A stretch of DNA of 64,000 bases from Acrocarpospora pleiomorpha. Lineage in GTDB: Bacteria > Actinomycetota > Actinomycetes > Streptosporangiales > Streptosporangiaceae. Shown piece by piece: positions 41,595-49,543 of this stretch (position 1 is its first letter; each line of letters begins with the position of its first letter). The position numbers were made by a program, and so were the translations under genes. The stretch covers positions 1 through 64,000 of the forward strand of contig NZ_BLAF01000010.1 in NCBI RefSeq assembly GCF_009687885.1, written 5' to 3'. Under the pieces are notes generated by a model. The model was given only the letters and a program-made list of their open reading frames with translations. It ran no database searches and was not told where the DNA came from.

Positions 41595-42827
41595 CTAGAA
41601 GCGCTCGCCTACCCAGCTGTCGATGCGTACGGCGGCCAGTTCGTTGCCCGTGGGCGCCCCCTTCGTCAAGCGGTCCCCGAAGTGGGTCCCGTCCACGGCT
41701 TCGACGGTGAGGTCAGCCGCGGGGATCGCCGCTGCGAACCGCTCGATATCGGTCGGGAACGAGGCCTGGTCTCCGGCGAACTCGAGCAGGAGCGTCGGCA
41801 CCTCGATGCTCGCGGCGCAGCGGAGGAAGCCGGCGTTGGTCGTCGAGGCGCTCCACGTCGACATCCACGCTTCCGCCGTGGACAACCGGCCGAAGCCCAC
41901 CAGTCCGTAGTTGGTGAGGTCTGGCCGGCGCCCGAACAGGGAGCCGTACGGTCGCAGATTCTGGTCCAGCGTCAGGTCGACGTTTCGCAGGTCGGCGTCG
42001 GTGCGGTAGACGGTGACCAGGGCCGGAGCGATCGCGGCACGCCGATCCATGGCGGAACCCCCGTCGCGGAACGAGGCGTCTGCCCCACGTCGTGCCGCGT
42101 TCATCTCGGCCGCGATGGCGTCGATGCGGGCGACCCGGGCTCGCTGTCCCGCGCGATAGGCGGCGACGAAGTCGGGGGAGAAGCGCGTCGGCCCCGGCGC
42201 GTCGACGAAGCCGTTCGCCGGGTTGAAGGGGTCGAGGCCCGGGTCGCGCGACAGCGGGTCGCCCTCGTCGACGACCGAGGGGTCGATGACCCGCTGCAGC
42301 AACGCCCCTTGCCCCGGGTGCGGAGCCAGTGCGACGAACCCGCTCGGCAGCGGCATCACGGCCTCGCCCAGCGGGACCGGCCGGCCCGATGGCGTGTGCG
42401 TCAGGCGGAGCCCCGGCGGCAGCGAGGCCTGCTGGATGTAGAACGCCGCCAGCGTGCCGCCTCCCGAGTGCCCGAGCGCCACCACGGACTCGAAGCCCCA
42501 TTCGCGCAGGAACACCTGGCCCGCGGCGAAGTCGAGGATCGCCTGCTCGTGCAGCAGATTGAGGTCGTTGTTGGGCGACCGCGAGCCCTGTGTCCACACC
42601 GCGAGCCCGGATCCGAGCAGGAGGGGCACGAGCGCATGGTGGGTCACGTCCTGCCGCGGGTGCATGAGCGTGACGACGGTGCGGGCGCCGGCCGGGCGGC
42701 GAAGCACACCGACGACGTTCGCGCCATCGAAGGTCCGCAACTGGTGCACCGACGTGGTGACCGCATCTGGCTCGGGTATCGCCTCGGTGTACCGTCCGGC
42801 GCCGAGCCCGCGAGCCGGGTCGGTCAT
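41595..42827 (-). CDS. Alpha/beta-hydrolase of the aromatic/maleate operon
   Basis: 410 residues; ATG 42827 overlaps the stop of the 82-aa gene by 4 nt. Alpha/beta fold marks are VVTLMHPRQD after strand 3, the nucleophile elbow VALGHSGGGTLAAFY, and a late His in DGTHFGDRL. It is larger than usual, with a long cap between (DPFNPANGF..RRGADASFRDG). It probably hydrolyses an ester, amide or C-C bond formed in the pathway of its operon. The exact substrate is unknown. Confidence 0.85.
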   Translation of the reverse strand: MTDPARGLGAGRYTEAIPEPDAVTTSVHQLRTFDGANVVGVLRRPAGARTVVTLMHPRQDVTHHALVPLLLGSGLAVWTQGSRSPNNDLNLLHEQAILDFAAGQVFLREWGFESVVALGHSGGGTLAAFYIQQASLPPGLRLTHTPSGRPVPLGEAVMPLPSGFVALAPHPGQGALLQRVIDPSVVDEGDPLSRDPGLDPFNPANGFVDAPGPTRFSPDFVAAYRAGQRARVARIDAIAAEMNAARRGADASFRDGGSAMDRRAAIAPALVTVYRTDADLRNVDLTLDQNLRPYGSLFGRRPDLTNYGLVGFGRLSTAEAWMSTWSASTTNAGFLRCAASIEVPTLLLEFAGDQASFPTDIERFAAAIPAADLTVEAVDGTHFGDRLTKGAPTGNELAAVRIDSWVGERF

Positions 42828-43072
42828 CGGGCCACCGTACGCAGGACGTCTTTGGTCCACTGGGCGATGCGCACGCCGTCGAGGCCTGCGACGCAGCTGT
42901 ACCAGACAGCGTGCCGGACTCCGGTCGCGCGGCGGTCGATGGAGATCGGCGCCTCCGACTCGATCACGAGGTACGGTCCGAGCGTGCCGACCGTGACCGC
43001 CGGCAGGGCGCGGGCGACCTCGACGATGGGCGTGTTCTCAGGGACATCGAGCACGAACAGGCGGCCGCCCAT
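42824..43072 (-). CDS. Small conserved-looking protein (82 aa) in aromatic/maleate operon
   Basis: 82 residues: GGRLFVLDVPENTPIVEVA at the start, a hydrophobic TVGTLGPYLVIES, then GVRHAVWYSC and VRIAQWTKDVLRTVA. Its ATG overlaps the stop of the VOC gene (43072) and its TGA overlaps the hydrolase ATG, so it is tightly coupled on both sides and almost certainly real. It looks like an alpha/beta ferredoxin-type fold, as in muconolactone isomerase-sized proteins, but I do not recognise a family. Confidence 0.75.
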   Translation of the reverse strand: MGGRLFVLDVPENTPIVEVARALPAVTVGTLGPYLVIESEAPISIDRRATGVRHAVWYSCVAGLDGVRIAQWTKDVLRTVAR

Positions 43073-43710
43073 CAGCGGACCTCCTGCGCGCGTGTCCACG
43101 CCTCGGCCCGCTCGACGATGAGCTCGGCCTTGCGGACGAGGAGATCGTCCATGGAGTGACCCGGCTTCCGCACGATGTCCACGAGGGCGTCGATGGTGAG
43201 GTTGGCGTCGAGATCTTCCTGGGGAGTCACCGGGCGCATAGGGCGGGTTATCTCGACCATGTATCCGTTGGGGTCGTGGGTGTAGATCGACTCGATGGTC
43301 TCGTGCTGGATCTGCATCTCGACCGGCCACTCGCTGCCGTCGAGCCGTCGGCGGTACTCGAGCATGTGCTCCTCGGAGTCCACATGGAGTGCGAGGTGGC
43401 GGGAGCGGACAAACCATTCGGGGGTGCCCTCGGGGAAGCGGGCGTAGACGTCGCCAAGCCCCACGGTGGTGTCAGGCTGAGGCCAGTTGAAGTAGTAGAA
43501 GAAGGCGAGCCGGTCTCCGCCGCCGATGTCGAAGAAGAAGTGGATGAAGTCCGGGTGGTCGTCAGGCCCCCAGCCGGCCGCGCAGATCGAGTGCACCACG
43601 GGGAAGCCGAGGACGTCGCGGTAGAACCGCACGGTGCCGGCCGGGTCGAACGTCGGGAACGCCGCGTGGTCGACTCCGGTCACGAGGTGCTGGTCGTCGA
43701 GCTGGTTCAT
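43072..43710 (-). CDS. VOC-family extradiol-dioxygenase-like protein
   Basis: 212 residues. Vicinal-oxygen-chelate fold with candidate metal ligands in TGVDHAAF (His), RHLALHVDSE (His) and NGYMVEITRP (Glu), the usual 2-His-1-Glu set. The N-terminal half has TVRFYRDVLGFPVV. ATG 43710 follows GGAG. It is likely a ring-cleavage dioxygenase, glyoxalase or epimerase acting within the aromatic operon. It overlaps the 82-aa gene and follows the isomerase gene by 24 bp. Confidence 0.86.
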   Translation of the reverse strand: MNQLDDQHLVTGVDHAAFPTFDPAGTVRFYRDVLGFPVVHSICAAGWGPDDHPDFIHFFFDIGGGDRLAFFYYFNWPQPDTTVGLGDVYARFPEGTPEWFVRSRHLALHVDSEEHMLEYRRRLDGSEWPVEMQIQHETIESIYTHDPNGYMVEITRPMRPVTPQEDLDANLTIDALVDIVRKPGHSMDDLLVRKAELIVERAEAWTRAQEVR

Positions 43711-43734
43711 GGTGAGCTCCTTCGAGTTGTCGTC

Positions 43735-44502
43735 TCAGGCCGGCTGGACGGCCGCGGCCTCGGAGCCCAGCAGCGAGCCGGCTCCGGCGATGCTCAGGGG
43801 GAGGCCGTTCGCCCGCAGAATGCTGTAGGCGCCGGCCGTGGCCGCGGAGATGACCGGGACTCCGAACTCCCGTTCCGCGGCTTCGACGAGGGCGAGCGAG
43901 GGCATCTGAACGCAGGCCGAGATGACGACCGCGTCGACACCGTCGACACCGTCCAGGTCCAGGGTTCGCGCGGCCGCCATGACGCGGTCGCCGGCGATGC
44001 AGCCGACCTCGCGGTTGTCCTCGACCTCCAAAGCGCGCCAGTCGGCGACCTCGAAACCCTCGGCCGAGAGGTAGTCCACGACCTGCTGGGCCAGCGGCCG
44101 CATGTATGGCATCACCAACGCGATCCGCTTGGCCCTCAGTCCGTGCAGCCCCTCGATCAGCGCGCCCGCGCTCGAGCGCACGAGCGCCTCGGAGCCGCCG
44201 GTCGCGAGTTGTTCGGCCGCGAGCCCCTCGATCCGGCGGTGCTCACCGGCTCCGCCGACCATGATGGCGACCAGGCAGGCGTACAGGATGACGTCGGGCG
44301 TGGCGTCGCCTAACTCGATGACGCAGCGCTCGCGCTGCGCGTTCATCGCGGCCAGCCCCTCCGGTGAGACCTTCGCCATCCGCATGCGCGAGGAGTGGAA
44401 GGAGAACGAGGCCTCAGGGTGTCGGGCAAGGATCTGCGGCATCTCGGTCTCGACTGTGACGTTAGAGCTGGGGACCACGAGTCCGACGCGGACGTGCTTC
44501 AT
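43735..44502 (-). CDS. Maleate cis-trans isomerase-like Asp/Glu racemase family protein
   Basis: 255 residues from ATG 44502. The two catalytic cysteines of the maleate isomerase/arylmalonate decarboxylase group are in place: ILYACLVAIMVGG and ISACVQMPSL. GLVVPSSNVTVETEMP at the N-terminus matches maleate isomerase. That enzyme turns maleate into fumarate at the end of nicotinate, gentisate or maleamate pathways. It is first in the operon with VOC, hydrolase and aryl ligase, which suggests that ring degradation ends in maleate. Confidence 0.85.
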   Translation of the reverse strand: MKHVRVGLVVPSSNVTVETEMPQILARHPEASFSFHSSRMRMAKVSPEGLAAMNAQRERCVIELGDATPDVILYACLVAIMVGGAGEHRRIEGLAAEQLATGGSEALVRSSAGALIEGLHGLRAKRIALVMPYMRPLAQQVVDYLSAEGFEVADWRALEVEDNREVGCIAGDRVMAAARTLDLDGVDGVDAVVISACVQMPSLALVEAAEREFGVPVISAATAGAYSILRANGLPLSIAGAGSLLGSEAAAVQPA

Positions 44503-44537
44503 GGGGCTTCCCTTCATGGTGTGAACCGGTCTCAACT

Positions 44538-44567
44538 CTAACGCTGAAAAGTCTACACTAGCGTCAG
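44538..44567 (-). promoter_or_regulatory. Split inverted repeat before the maleate/aromatic operon
   Basis: CTAACGCT and AGCGTCAG (7 of 8 complementary, 14-bp spacer), 36 bp upstream of the isomerase start. Candidate site of the operon's TetR regulator. Half-site-like sequences (ACGCTACC, TCAGCGTT) occur near the ligase, TetR and SDR starts. Confidence 0.45.
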
Positions 44568-44652
44568 TAATCTTGACGGTTGCATGCGTCACCATGCGCT
44601 CCGCGTGCGGGAGAGTGCCGGCACGCGGCTGGCCGTTGACCCCATGGGTGGC

Positions 44653-45837
44653 TCAGATTTCGGTGAGGAAGGCGATGGCGTCGATCTGGTCGATGGTGGC
44701 CGGGTCGAGGGAGAAGTATGTGTGGTCGGCTGGGACGCGGGGCGTCAGCTTCCGGTCGAGGGTTGCGGCGAGGTGAGCGGGATCGACGACGGCGCGGGCG
44801 TGGGGGAGGGTCGACAGGAGTCCTTCGAGGGTGTCGGGATGGGGGATGTCGGAGCCGCGGGTGCCGAAGGTGGTGGCGGCGAAGGCGTACTGGTCGCCGA
44901 GGTGGGTGCCGATGATGGCGCCCGCGCTCCACCACTGGAGCGGCTGGCCGGCGAAGTGCATGTGGCTCTTGTCGCGCTGCAGGTGGCGGTTGTGGGCGAA
45001 GGCGAGGGTGGGGCCGCGACGGGCCTCGCGGCGGACGATGGCGTCGAGGTTGTCGGCCATCATCGTGTCGCGCAGGCACATGAGCGAGCCCATGCGGGCG
45101 GGCGTGGTGTCGGCCATGCCGGCGTGGTAGCGCAGGAGCCCGGCGGCGGTGCGGGCGTGCAGGTCGGCGCGCCACCAGTCGTCGGGGGAGGTGGCGGCCG
45201 TCAGGTGGGGGGAGTGCGAGGTGAGCAGCGCACGCAGGTCGTCGGCGATCTGGCGCAGTTCCTTGGCCTCGGAGGTGCGGCCGACGGACTGGGTGGGATC
45301 CATCAAGGTGGCGGGGTTGGTCCAGCGCTCGTCGGGGCCGAGCAGCTCGTCGAGTGTCTCGCGACTCCAGGGCAGGTCGAGGTGGGCGACGAGGTAGTCG
45401 TACGGTGCGGTCAGGGCCGGGCGGGGGCTGGCGGGGCCGGTTATCTTCAGAGGGCCGTCGAAGCCGTAGAAGCGGAGCCGCTCGTAAAGGGGACGCGGCT
45501 CGTTGTAGGCGCGCATCCAGCGCAGGAGCTCGCGGTTGGCGGGTGCGGCGCCGAGGCCGTGGCTGAAACCGTGACTCATCGCGTCGTCGAGGGCCCCGAT
45601 GCCGTCGGTGACGTACGCGTCGGCGATCAGGGCCGACAAGCAGTCGCTCTCAATGGTGATCGAGCGGTAGCCCTCGTGTTCGACTAGGTGGCGGAAGAGC
45701 TCGTTGCGCAGCTCGAGGAAGGCTTCGACACCGTGGGTGGGCTCGCCGAGGCCGAGCAGGCGGGTGGCGGGGGACAGGAGCGCGGTGAGGGCGCCACCGG
45801 CGAAGGGACGGGCGACGTCCCGGATCGAGGTCGTCAT
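44653..45837 (-). CDS. Erythromycin esterase family protein
   Basis: 394 residues. Family hallmarks are LLGLGEPTHGVEAFLELRNELF (first His/Glu active-site segment, around 28-49), ITIESDCLSA, the LRWMRAYNE segment, and FAHNRHLQRDKSHMH (second His). Ere-type enzymes open macrolide lactone rings; many actinomycete members have unknown natural substrates, often near toxin or antibiotic genes. The gene stands alone, divergent from nothing obvious. Its stop is 57 bp from the start region of the maleate operon. Confidence 0.9.
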   Translation of the reverse strand: MTTSIRDVARPFAGGALTALLSPATRLLGLGEPTHGVEAFLELRNELFRHLVEHEGYRSITIESDCLSALIADAYVTDGIGALDDAMSHGFSHGLGAAPANRELLRWMRAYNEPRPLYERLRFYGFDGPLKITGPASPRPALTAPYDYLVAHLDLPWSRETLDELLGPDERWTNPATLMDPTQSVGRTSEAKELRQIADDLRALLTSHSPHLTAATSPDDWWRADLHARTAAGLLRYHAGMADTTPARMGSLMCLRDTMMADNLDAIVRREARRGPTLAFAHNRHLQRDKSHMHFAGQPLQWWSAGAIIGTHLGDQYAFAATTFGTRGSDIPHPDTLEGLLSTLPHARAVVDPAHLAATLDRKLTPRVPADHTYFSLDPATIDQIDAIAFLTEI

Positions 45838-45920
45838 GCCTTCAACCGTATCGTTGAACCCACTGTGTAAACTTTGGCGGCATTTCCGGCTGTTGGCGAG
45901 GACGTACCTTCAAAGTGTGG

Positions 45921-46397
45921 TTACGGCCCATCCTGGCCGGATCGGGGCGTCAGGCGGATGATCGGCAGTTCCCGGTCGGTCTTGTCCTGGTAGGAGGCGA
46001 AGCGGGAGGCGGTGGTGGTGATCTGCCGCCAGGCCTGTTCGCGTTCGGTTCCGTGGAGTTGCTCGGCGGTCACGGCGATCGTGCGGCCGTCGACCTCGAT
46101 CCGGACCTGGTCGGGGTGGGCGGCGAGGTTGTAGTACCAAGCCGGGTTTCCCGTGGCTCCGGCTGCTGAGGCCACGATCAGGTAGCTGCCGTCCGGGCCG
46201 GGGAACCAGCCGACCGGAGTGGTGCGTTCGGCACCGCTCTTGCGGCCGACGGTCGTCAGGATCAGGGCGTTGAAACCCATGAACGTGCCGCCGCCCTTAC
46301 GGCGGATGCGCCTGGCCATCAGCTTGTTCAGCTGGCGGAACGCCCACCCGGAGGGCTGGCGGGTGCCACGGGTTCCAGCAGGTGTGTCAAAGCTCAT
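45921..46397 (-). CDS. Deazaflavin (F420)-dependent nitroreductase, Ddn family
   Basis: 158 residues of the DUF385/Ddn family. The typical core is LILTTVGRKSGAERTTPVGWFPGPDGSYLIVASAAGATGNPAWYYNLAAHPD (about 45-95), where KSG and the GATGNPAWYYNL segment bind F420. Such enzymes reduce quinones or nitro compounds. ATG 46397 follows GGAAGGA. It is divergent from a MarR gene, which is likely its repressor. Confidence 0.93.
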   Translation of the reverse strand: MSFDTPAGTRGTRQPSGWAFRQLNKLMARRIRRKGGGTFMGFNALILTTVGRKSGAERTTPVGWFPGPDGSYLIVASAAGATGNPAWYYNLAAHPDQVRIEVDGRTIAVTAEQLHGTEREQAWRQITTTASRFASYQDKTDRELPIIRLTPRSGQDGP

Positions 46398-46422
46398 GTT
46401 AGTCCTTCCATTGTTAATGACG

Positions 46423-46433
46423 CGTACTGTACG
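46423..46433. promoter_or_regulatory. MarR operator candidate
   Basis: CGTAC-T-GTACG, a perfect 11-bp palindrome in the 71-bp divergent region between the Ddn-like and MarR genes. Confidence 0.55.
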
Positions 46434-46468
46434 TGATATTAACTATATGCGACGTGTACCATAGTGCC

Positions 46469-47002
46469 ATGGCCAAAACGGGGCAAACGAGCACGTCCAC
46501 CGACCCCGCAGCAGGACTCGGCTGCACTACCGACACCCAGCCCACCGGCGCAGGCGACCCGGACCTGGACGTCGCCACCGGACTGGTCCAGCTCACCGCC
46601 CTGGTGCAGGGCGTCTACGCCCGCGTCTCCGAACGCCACGACCTGACCCCCGTCCAGGCCAAACTCCTGTGCGTCCTGCTCGACGGCCCCCGAGGCATGG
46701 CCGACCTCGCCTCCTGCTTCGGCGTCGAGAAGGCGGCCCTCACCGGCCTGATGGACCGGGCGGAGCGGCGCGGGCTCGCCCAGCGATCATCCGTGCCGGG
46801 CGATCGGCGCGCCCTGCAGGCAACCCTGACCGACACCGGCCACCAGGCGGCGACCGCCTTCCACGCCGAGGTGAGCGCGGAACTCAGCCGCCTCATCGCC
46901 CCGCTCACGGACGCCGACCGCGAGCGCTTCCGCAGCACGATGGCCGAGATCATCACACGCTGCAGGACAGCACCGTCCGCCTCGGACCGCTGCTTGTCTT
47001 GA
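46469..47002 (+). CDS. MarR-family transcriptional regulator
   Basis: 177 residues from ATG 46469; the longer ORF start is upstream of any promoter. Winged helix: MADLASCFGVEKAALTGLMDRAERRGLAQR with wing DRRALQATLTDTG (about 75-120). The first 40 residues are Pro/Thr-rich and likely disordered. It probably represses the divergent F420-dependent reductase through the palindrome between them. Confidence 0.88.
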   Translation: MAKTGQTSTSTDPAAGLGCTTDTQPTGAGDPDLDVATGLVQLTALVQGVYARVSERHDLTPVQAKLLCVLLDGPRGMADLASCFGVEKAALTGLMDRAERRGLAQRSSVPGDRRALQATLTDTGHQAATAFHAEVSAELSRLIAPLTDADRERFRSTMAEIITRCRTAPSASDRCLS

Positions 47003-47031
47003 TCAGCAGGCGGCGGCCGGCGGGATCGGCA

Positions 47032-47382
47032 TCACGTCGCGTCTCTCGCGTCGGCGTTGGGTGCCAGGCCGGCGATCGCCTGGAGGGCGTGGATGTGGCG
47101 GCGGTAGGCGGCCTGGCCGTCGGGGGTGAGGGTGAGCCAGGTGCGGGTGCGGCGGCCTACCCTGCCCTTGTCCACACCGACGTAGCCGGCCTGTTCGAGC
47201 AGGGCGATCTGTTTGGACAGCATCGGGTCGGTGATCTCCACGCTGTCGCGTACCAGGGCGAACTCGGCGCGGTCGACGTCGGCGAGTGCCGCGACGATGG
47301 ACAGGCGGACCGCGTGGGTCAGCAGGTCGTCCAGGTCGTGGCGTGGGTGGGTGCGACGGGTTCCCGGGTTCGGTTCGGTCAC
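47032..47382 (-). CDS. Winged-helix regulator (HTH_27-type)
   Basis: 116 residues starting at GTG 47382, which overlaps the stop of the membrane protein gene (GTGA). The core is LLTHAVRLSIVAALADVDRAEFALVRDSVEITDPMLSKQIALLEQAGYVGVDKGRVGRRTRTWLTLTPDG, an ArsR/MarR-like winged helix usually seen beside small membrane proteins. It likely controls its own operon. Confidence 0.85.
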   Translation of the reverse strand: MTEPNPGTRRTHPRHDLDDLLTHAVRLSIVAALADVDRAEFALVRDSVEITDPMLSKQIALLEQAGYVGVDKGRVGRRTRTWLTLTPDGQAAYRRHIHALQAIAGLAPNADARDAT

Positions 47383-47816
47383 GGGCGCGGTTCCCTCAGC
47401 GCGGCGAACGTCAGCGGAGCGGCGACCACCAACGCCGCCGGGATCCAGTACTCCAGCCGGCCGTCCAGGCCGGTGAGGAGGCCGAACCCAGCTGCGGCGC
47501 ACCACAGCAGCCAGGTCCCCCAGGCGTACGGGTAGGCGCCCCAGCGGGGCGGCGGCGGCGTGCGGGCGAGCACGGGCAGCCTGCGGTACCACAGGGTGAC
47601 CGCGGCGAACGGCAGGATCGTGGTGGCCAGGGCCAGCACGGTCTTCAGCACGACGGGCTCGACCAAGCCGATCACGAGCAGCGCCACGCTGATGCCCGCC
47701 GCGCAGACCAGCAGGTACAGCCGCATGGAGTACGCGCGTGCGCGCACACGGCGCGACAACCGGTCGGTGTGCTCGAGGGCATCACGCGCCTGCTCGGGTG
47801 ATATCTCTTCCGCCAT
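47379..47816 (-). CDS. Small four-helix membrane protein
   Basis: 145 residues from ATG 47816. A cytoplasmic N-terminus (EEISPEQARDALEHTDRLSRRVRARAYSM) precedes four hydrophobic helices: LYLLVCAAGISVALLVIGLV, LKTVLALATTILPFAAVTLWY, WGTWLLWCAAAGFGLLTGL and WIPAALVVAAPLTFAAL. No function is known. It is coupled to the winged-helix regulator that overlaps its stop. Confidence 0.82.
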   Translation of the reverse strand: MAEEISPEQARDALEHTDRLSRRVRARAYSMRLYLLVCAAGISVALLVIGLVEPVVLKTVLALATTILPFAAVTLWYRRLPVLARTPPPPRWGAYPYAWGTWLLWCAAAGFGLLTGLDGRLEYWIPAALVVAAPLTFAALREPRP

Positions 47817-47836
47817 GTCTCCAGAATGGAACATGG

Positions 47837-47851
47837 TTGCCAGATTGGCAA
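47837..47851 (-). promoter_or_regulatory. Palindrome upstream of the membrane/HTH operon
   Basis: TTGCCA-GAT-TGGCAA, a perfect 6-bp inverted repeat with 3-bp centre, 21 bp before the ATG; a likely operator for the operon's winged-helix protein. Confidence 0.55.
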
Positions 47852-47925
47852 GTGATTGCCTGTTCGGTATGCGCCAGAGCAAGCTCGTGGCCCCACCGGA
47901 TCCGCACGCCCGGCTCGGCCGGTGC

Positions 47926-48762
47926 TCAGGTGAGGGCCAGGAGGCTGACGGCGAGGGCGGCGGTGCCCAGGCCGGCGAACTGGCCGCGGTGGATGCGTTC
48001 GGCGAGCACGCCGCGGGCGAGCAGGACCGTGCCGGCCGGGTATAGAGCGGTGATCACGGCGACGACGGCGAGGTCTCCGCCGCGGGCGGCGAGCAGGAAC
48101 AGCAGGTTCGCCAGAGAGTCCAGTACGCCCGCGGCTGCCGACAGCGCGTAGGCGGGCCGCTCGGAGCCCAGCTTGCGGTGCAGCAGCCCGGCCGCCGCCA
48201 GGGTGATCGCCGAGGAGACCGCGCGGCCCACGATCAGCGGGGCCACCCCGCTGTCGGACGGCGCCTGGTGCAAGAAGACCAGCTGAAGGGCGATGGCGGC
48301 GCCCGCGCCGAAGGCCAGCAGCAGCGCCACGCGCGAGGGGCGCGCCGAGCCCGCGCCCGGTCCGGCGCTGATGAGCACCACGGCCACCAGTGCGAGCGGC
48401 AGACCCACCAGCCCGGCGGCGGTCAGGTGCTCGCCCTGCAGCAGGCCCACGCCGAGGGGCAGCGCGGCCGACACCAGCGCGGTCACGGGTGACAGCACGT
48501 TCATCGGGCCGATCGCCAGGGTGCGGTAGAGCAGGGCGAACGCGGCGGCCGAGGCGATCCCCGAGGCGGCTCCCCAGCCGAGGGCCGCGGGGCTGAAGGA
48601 GGCGCCGAGCACCGGCCACAGCAGCAGCTCGACCGCGAGACTGGCCGGGGCCGCGATCATCACGGTACGCAGCACATGAGCCTTACGGGCGCCCAGGCCG
48701 CCGAGGAAGTCGGCGCAGCCGTAGGCGAGTGAGCTGCCCAGGGCCAGCAGCAGAGCGATCAC
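47926..48762 (-). CDS. EamA/DMT-family transporter
   Basis: 278 residues with ten hydrophobic helices in two EamA repeats, starting LLLALGSSLAYGCADFLGGLGAR. SPVTALVSAALPLGVGLLQGEHL and ITALYPAGTVLLARGVLAERIHRGQFAGLGTAALAV are the characteristic helix 3-4 and 8-9 regions. It exports or imports small metabolites. It is divergent from an XRE/cupin regulator, a common pairing in actinomycetes for amino-acid-like exporters. Confidence 0.92.
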   Translation of the reverse strand: MIALLLALGSSLAYGCADFLGGLGARKAHVLRTVMIAAPASLAVELLLWPVLGASFSPAALGWGAASGIASAAAFALLYRTLAIGPMNVLSPVTALVSAALPLGVGLLQGEHLTAAGLVGLPLALVAVVLISAGPGAGSARPSRVALLLAFGAGAAIALQLVFLHQAPSDSGVAPLIVGRAVSSAITLAAAGLLHRKLGSERPAYALSAAAGVLDSLANLLFLLAARGGDLAVVAVITALYPAGTVLLARGVLAERIHRGQFAGLGTAALAVSLLALT

Positions 48763-48791
48763 AGCACTTTCCCTAACTGTTCACTGGAACG

Positions 48792-48801
48792 ACTGCGCAG
48801 T
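48792..48801. promoter_or_regulatory. Palindrome in the DMT-XRE divergent region
   Basis: ACTGCGCAGT, a perfect 10-bp palindrome 30 bp before the transporter start on its side of the 118-bp gap. Confidence 0.4.
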
Positions 48802-48880
48802 ACAGTAGATTGACCGATGGATGTCAGTCAAACGACCGCATGGTGCATTCAAATGGTCCAGTCGTGAGGATGGTGATCAG

Positions 48881-49465
48881 ATGGCCGAGGCGGCCACAGC
48901 CCTGCGCACGGTGGCGCACAACGTCAAAGCGGCCCGAACCCGCGCGGGCCTGTCCCTGGAGGAACTCGGCCGACGCGCGCAGGTCAGCAAAGGCGCGTTG
49001 GTGGCGCTGGAGAAGGCCCAGGGCAATCCCAACCTGGCCACCCTCGTCCGGCTGGCCGACACCCTCGGCATTTCGGTGTCCGCCCTCATGCAGGGGCCAC
49101 CCGAAGGCCGCGTCCGCATCGTGGCCGCCGACACCGTGATACCCCTGTGGACGGGAGAACGGGGCGGCGAGGCGAGGCTCATGCTGACGACCTCAGGCCC
49201 GGCCCCCGCCGAGATCTGGCGCTGGCGTCTGGAACCCGGCGAGGAATACTCCAGCCAGGCCCACCAGGCTGGAGTCGTGGAAACCATCACTGTCATCTCT
49301 GGCCGGATGACGCTGGTCGTCGATGGTGCCGAGCACATCGTCGAGGCCGGGCGAACCGCCACGTTCAACGGCGACGCCTCGCACGCCTACCGCGGCTCGG
49401 GCACCGAAGCCTGCAACATGATCATGACAGTTCACCTGCCACCCGGCGCCGCTTCCGCAACCTGA
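48881..49465 (+). CDS. XRE-family regulator with C-terminal cupin domain
   Basis: 194 residues. HTH: VAHNVKAARTRAGLSLEELGRRAQVSKGALVALEKAQGNPNLATLVRLADTLGISVSALM (about 11-69). The cupin beta-barrel follows (about 110-185) with RLEPGEEYSSQAHQAGVVETITVISGRMTLVVDG. ATG 48881 is chosen from the conserved N-terminus; the upstream 20 codons lie in the promoter region. It binds a small ligand and probably controls the divergent DMT transporter. Confidence 0.9.
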   Translation: MAEAATALRTVAHNVKAARTRAGLSLEELGRRAQVSKGALVALEKAQGNPNLATLVRLADTLGISVSALMQGPPEGRVRIVAADTVIPLWTGERGGEARLMLTTSGPAPAEIWRWRLEPGEEYSSQAHQAGVVETITVISGRMTLVVDGAEHIVEAGRTATFNGDASHAYRGSGTEACNMIMTVHLPPGAASAT

Positions 49466-49475
49466 CCCGCACAGC

Positions 49476-49513
49476 GCGGCCGGGGTCTGCACCCGCACCG
49501 GCCACCCGGCCGC
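49476..49513. terminator. Hairpin between convergent genes
   Basis: GCGGCCGGG and CCCGGCCGC form a 9-bp stem between the stops of the XRE/cupin gene and the solute-binding protein gene. Confidence 0.6.
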
Positions 49514-49543
49514 GTCCCCCGCACGCGGCCGCTCTCATCGGTC

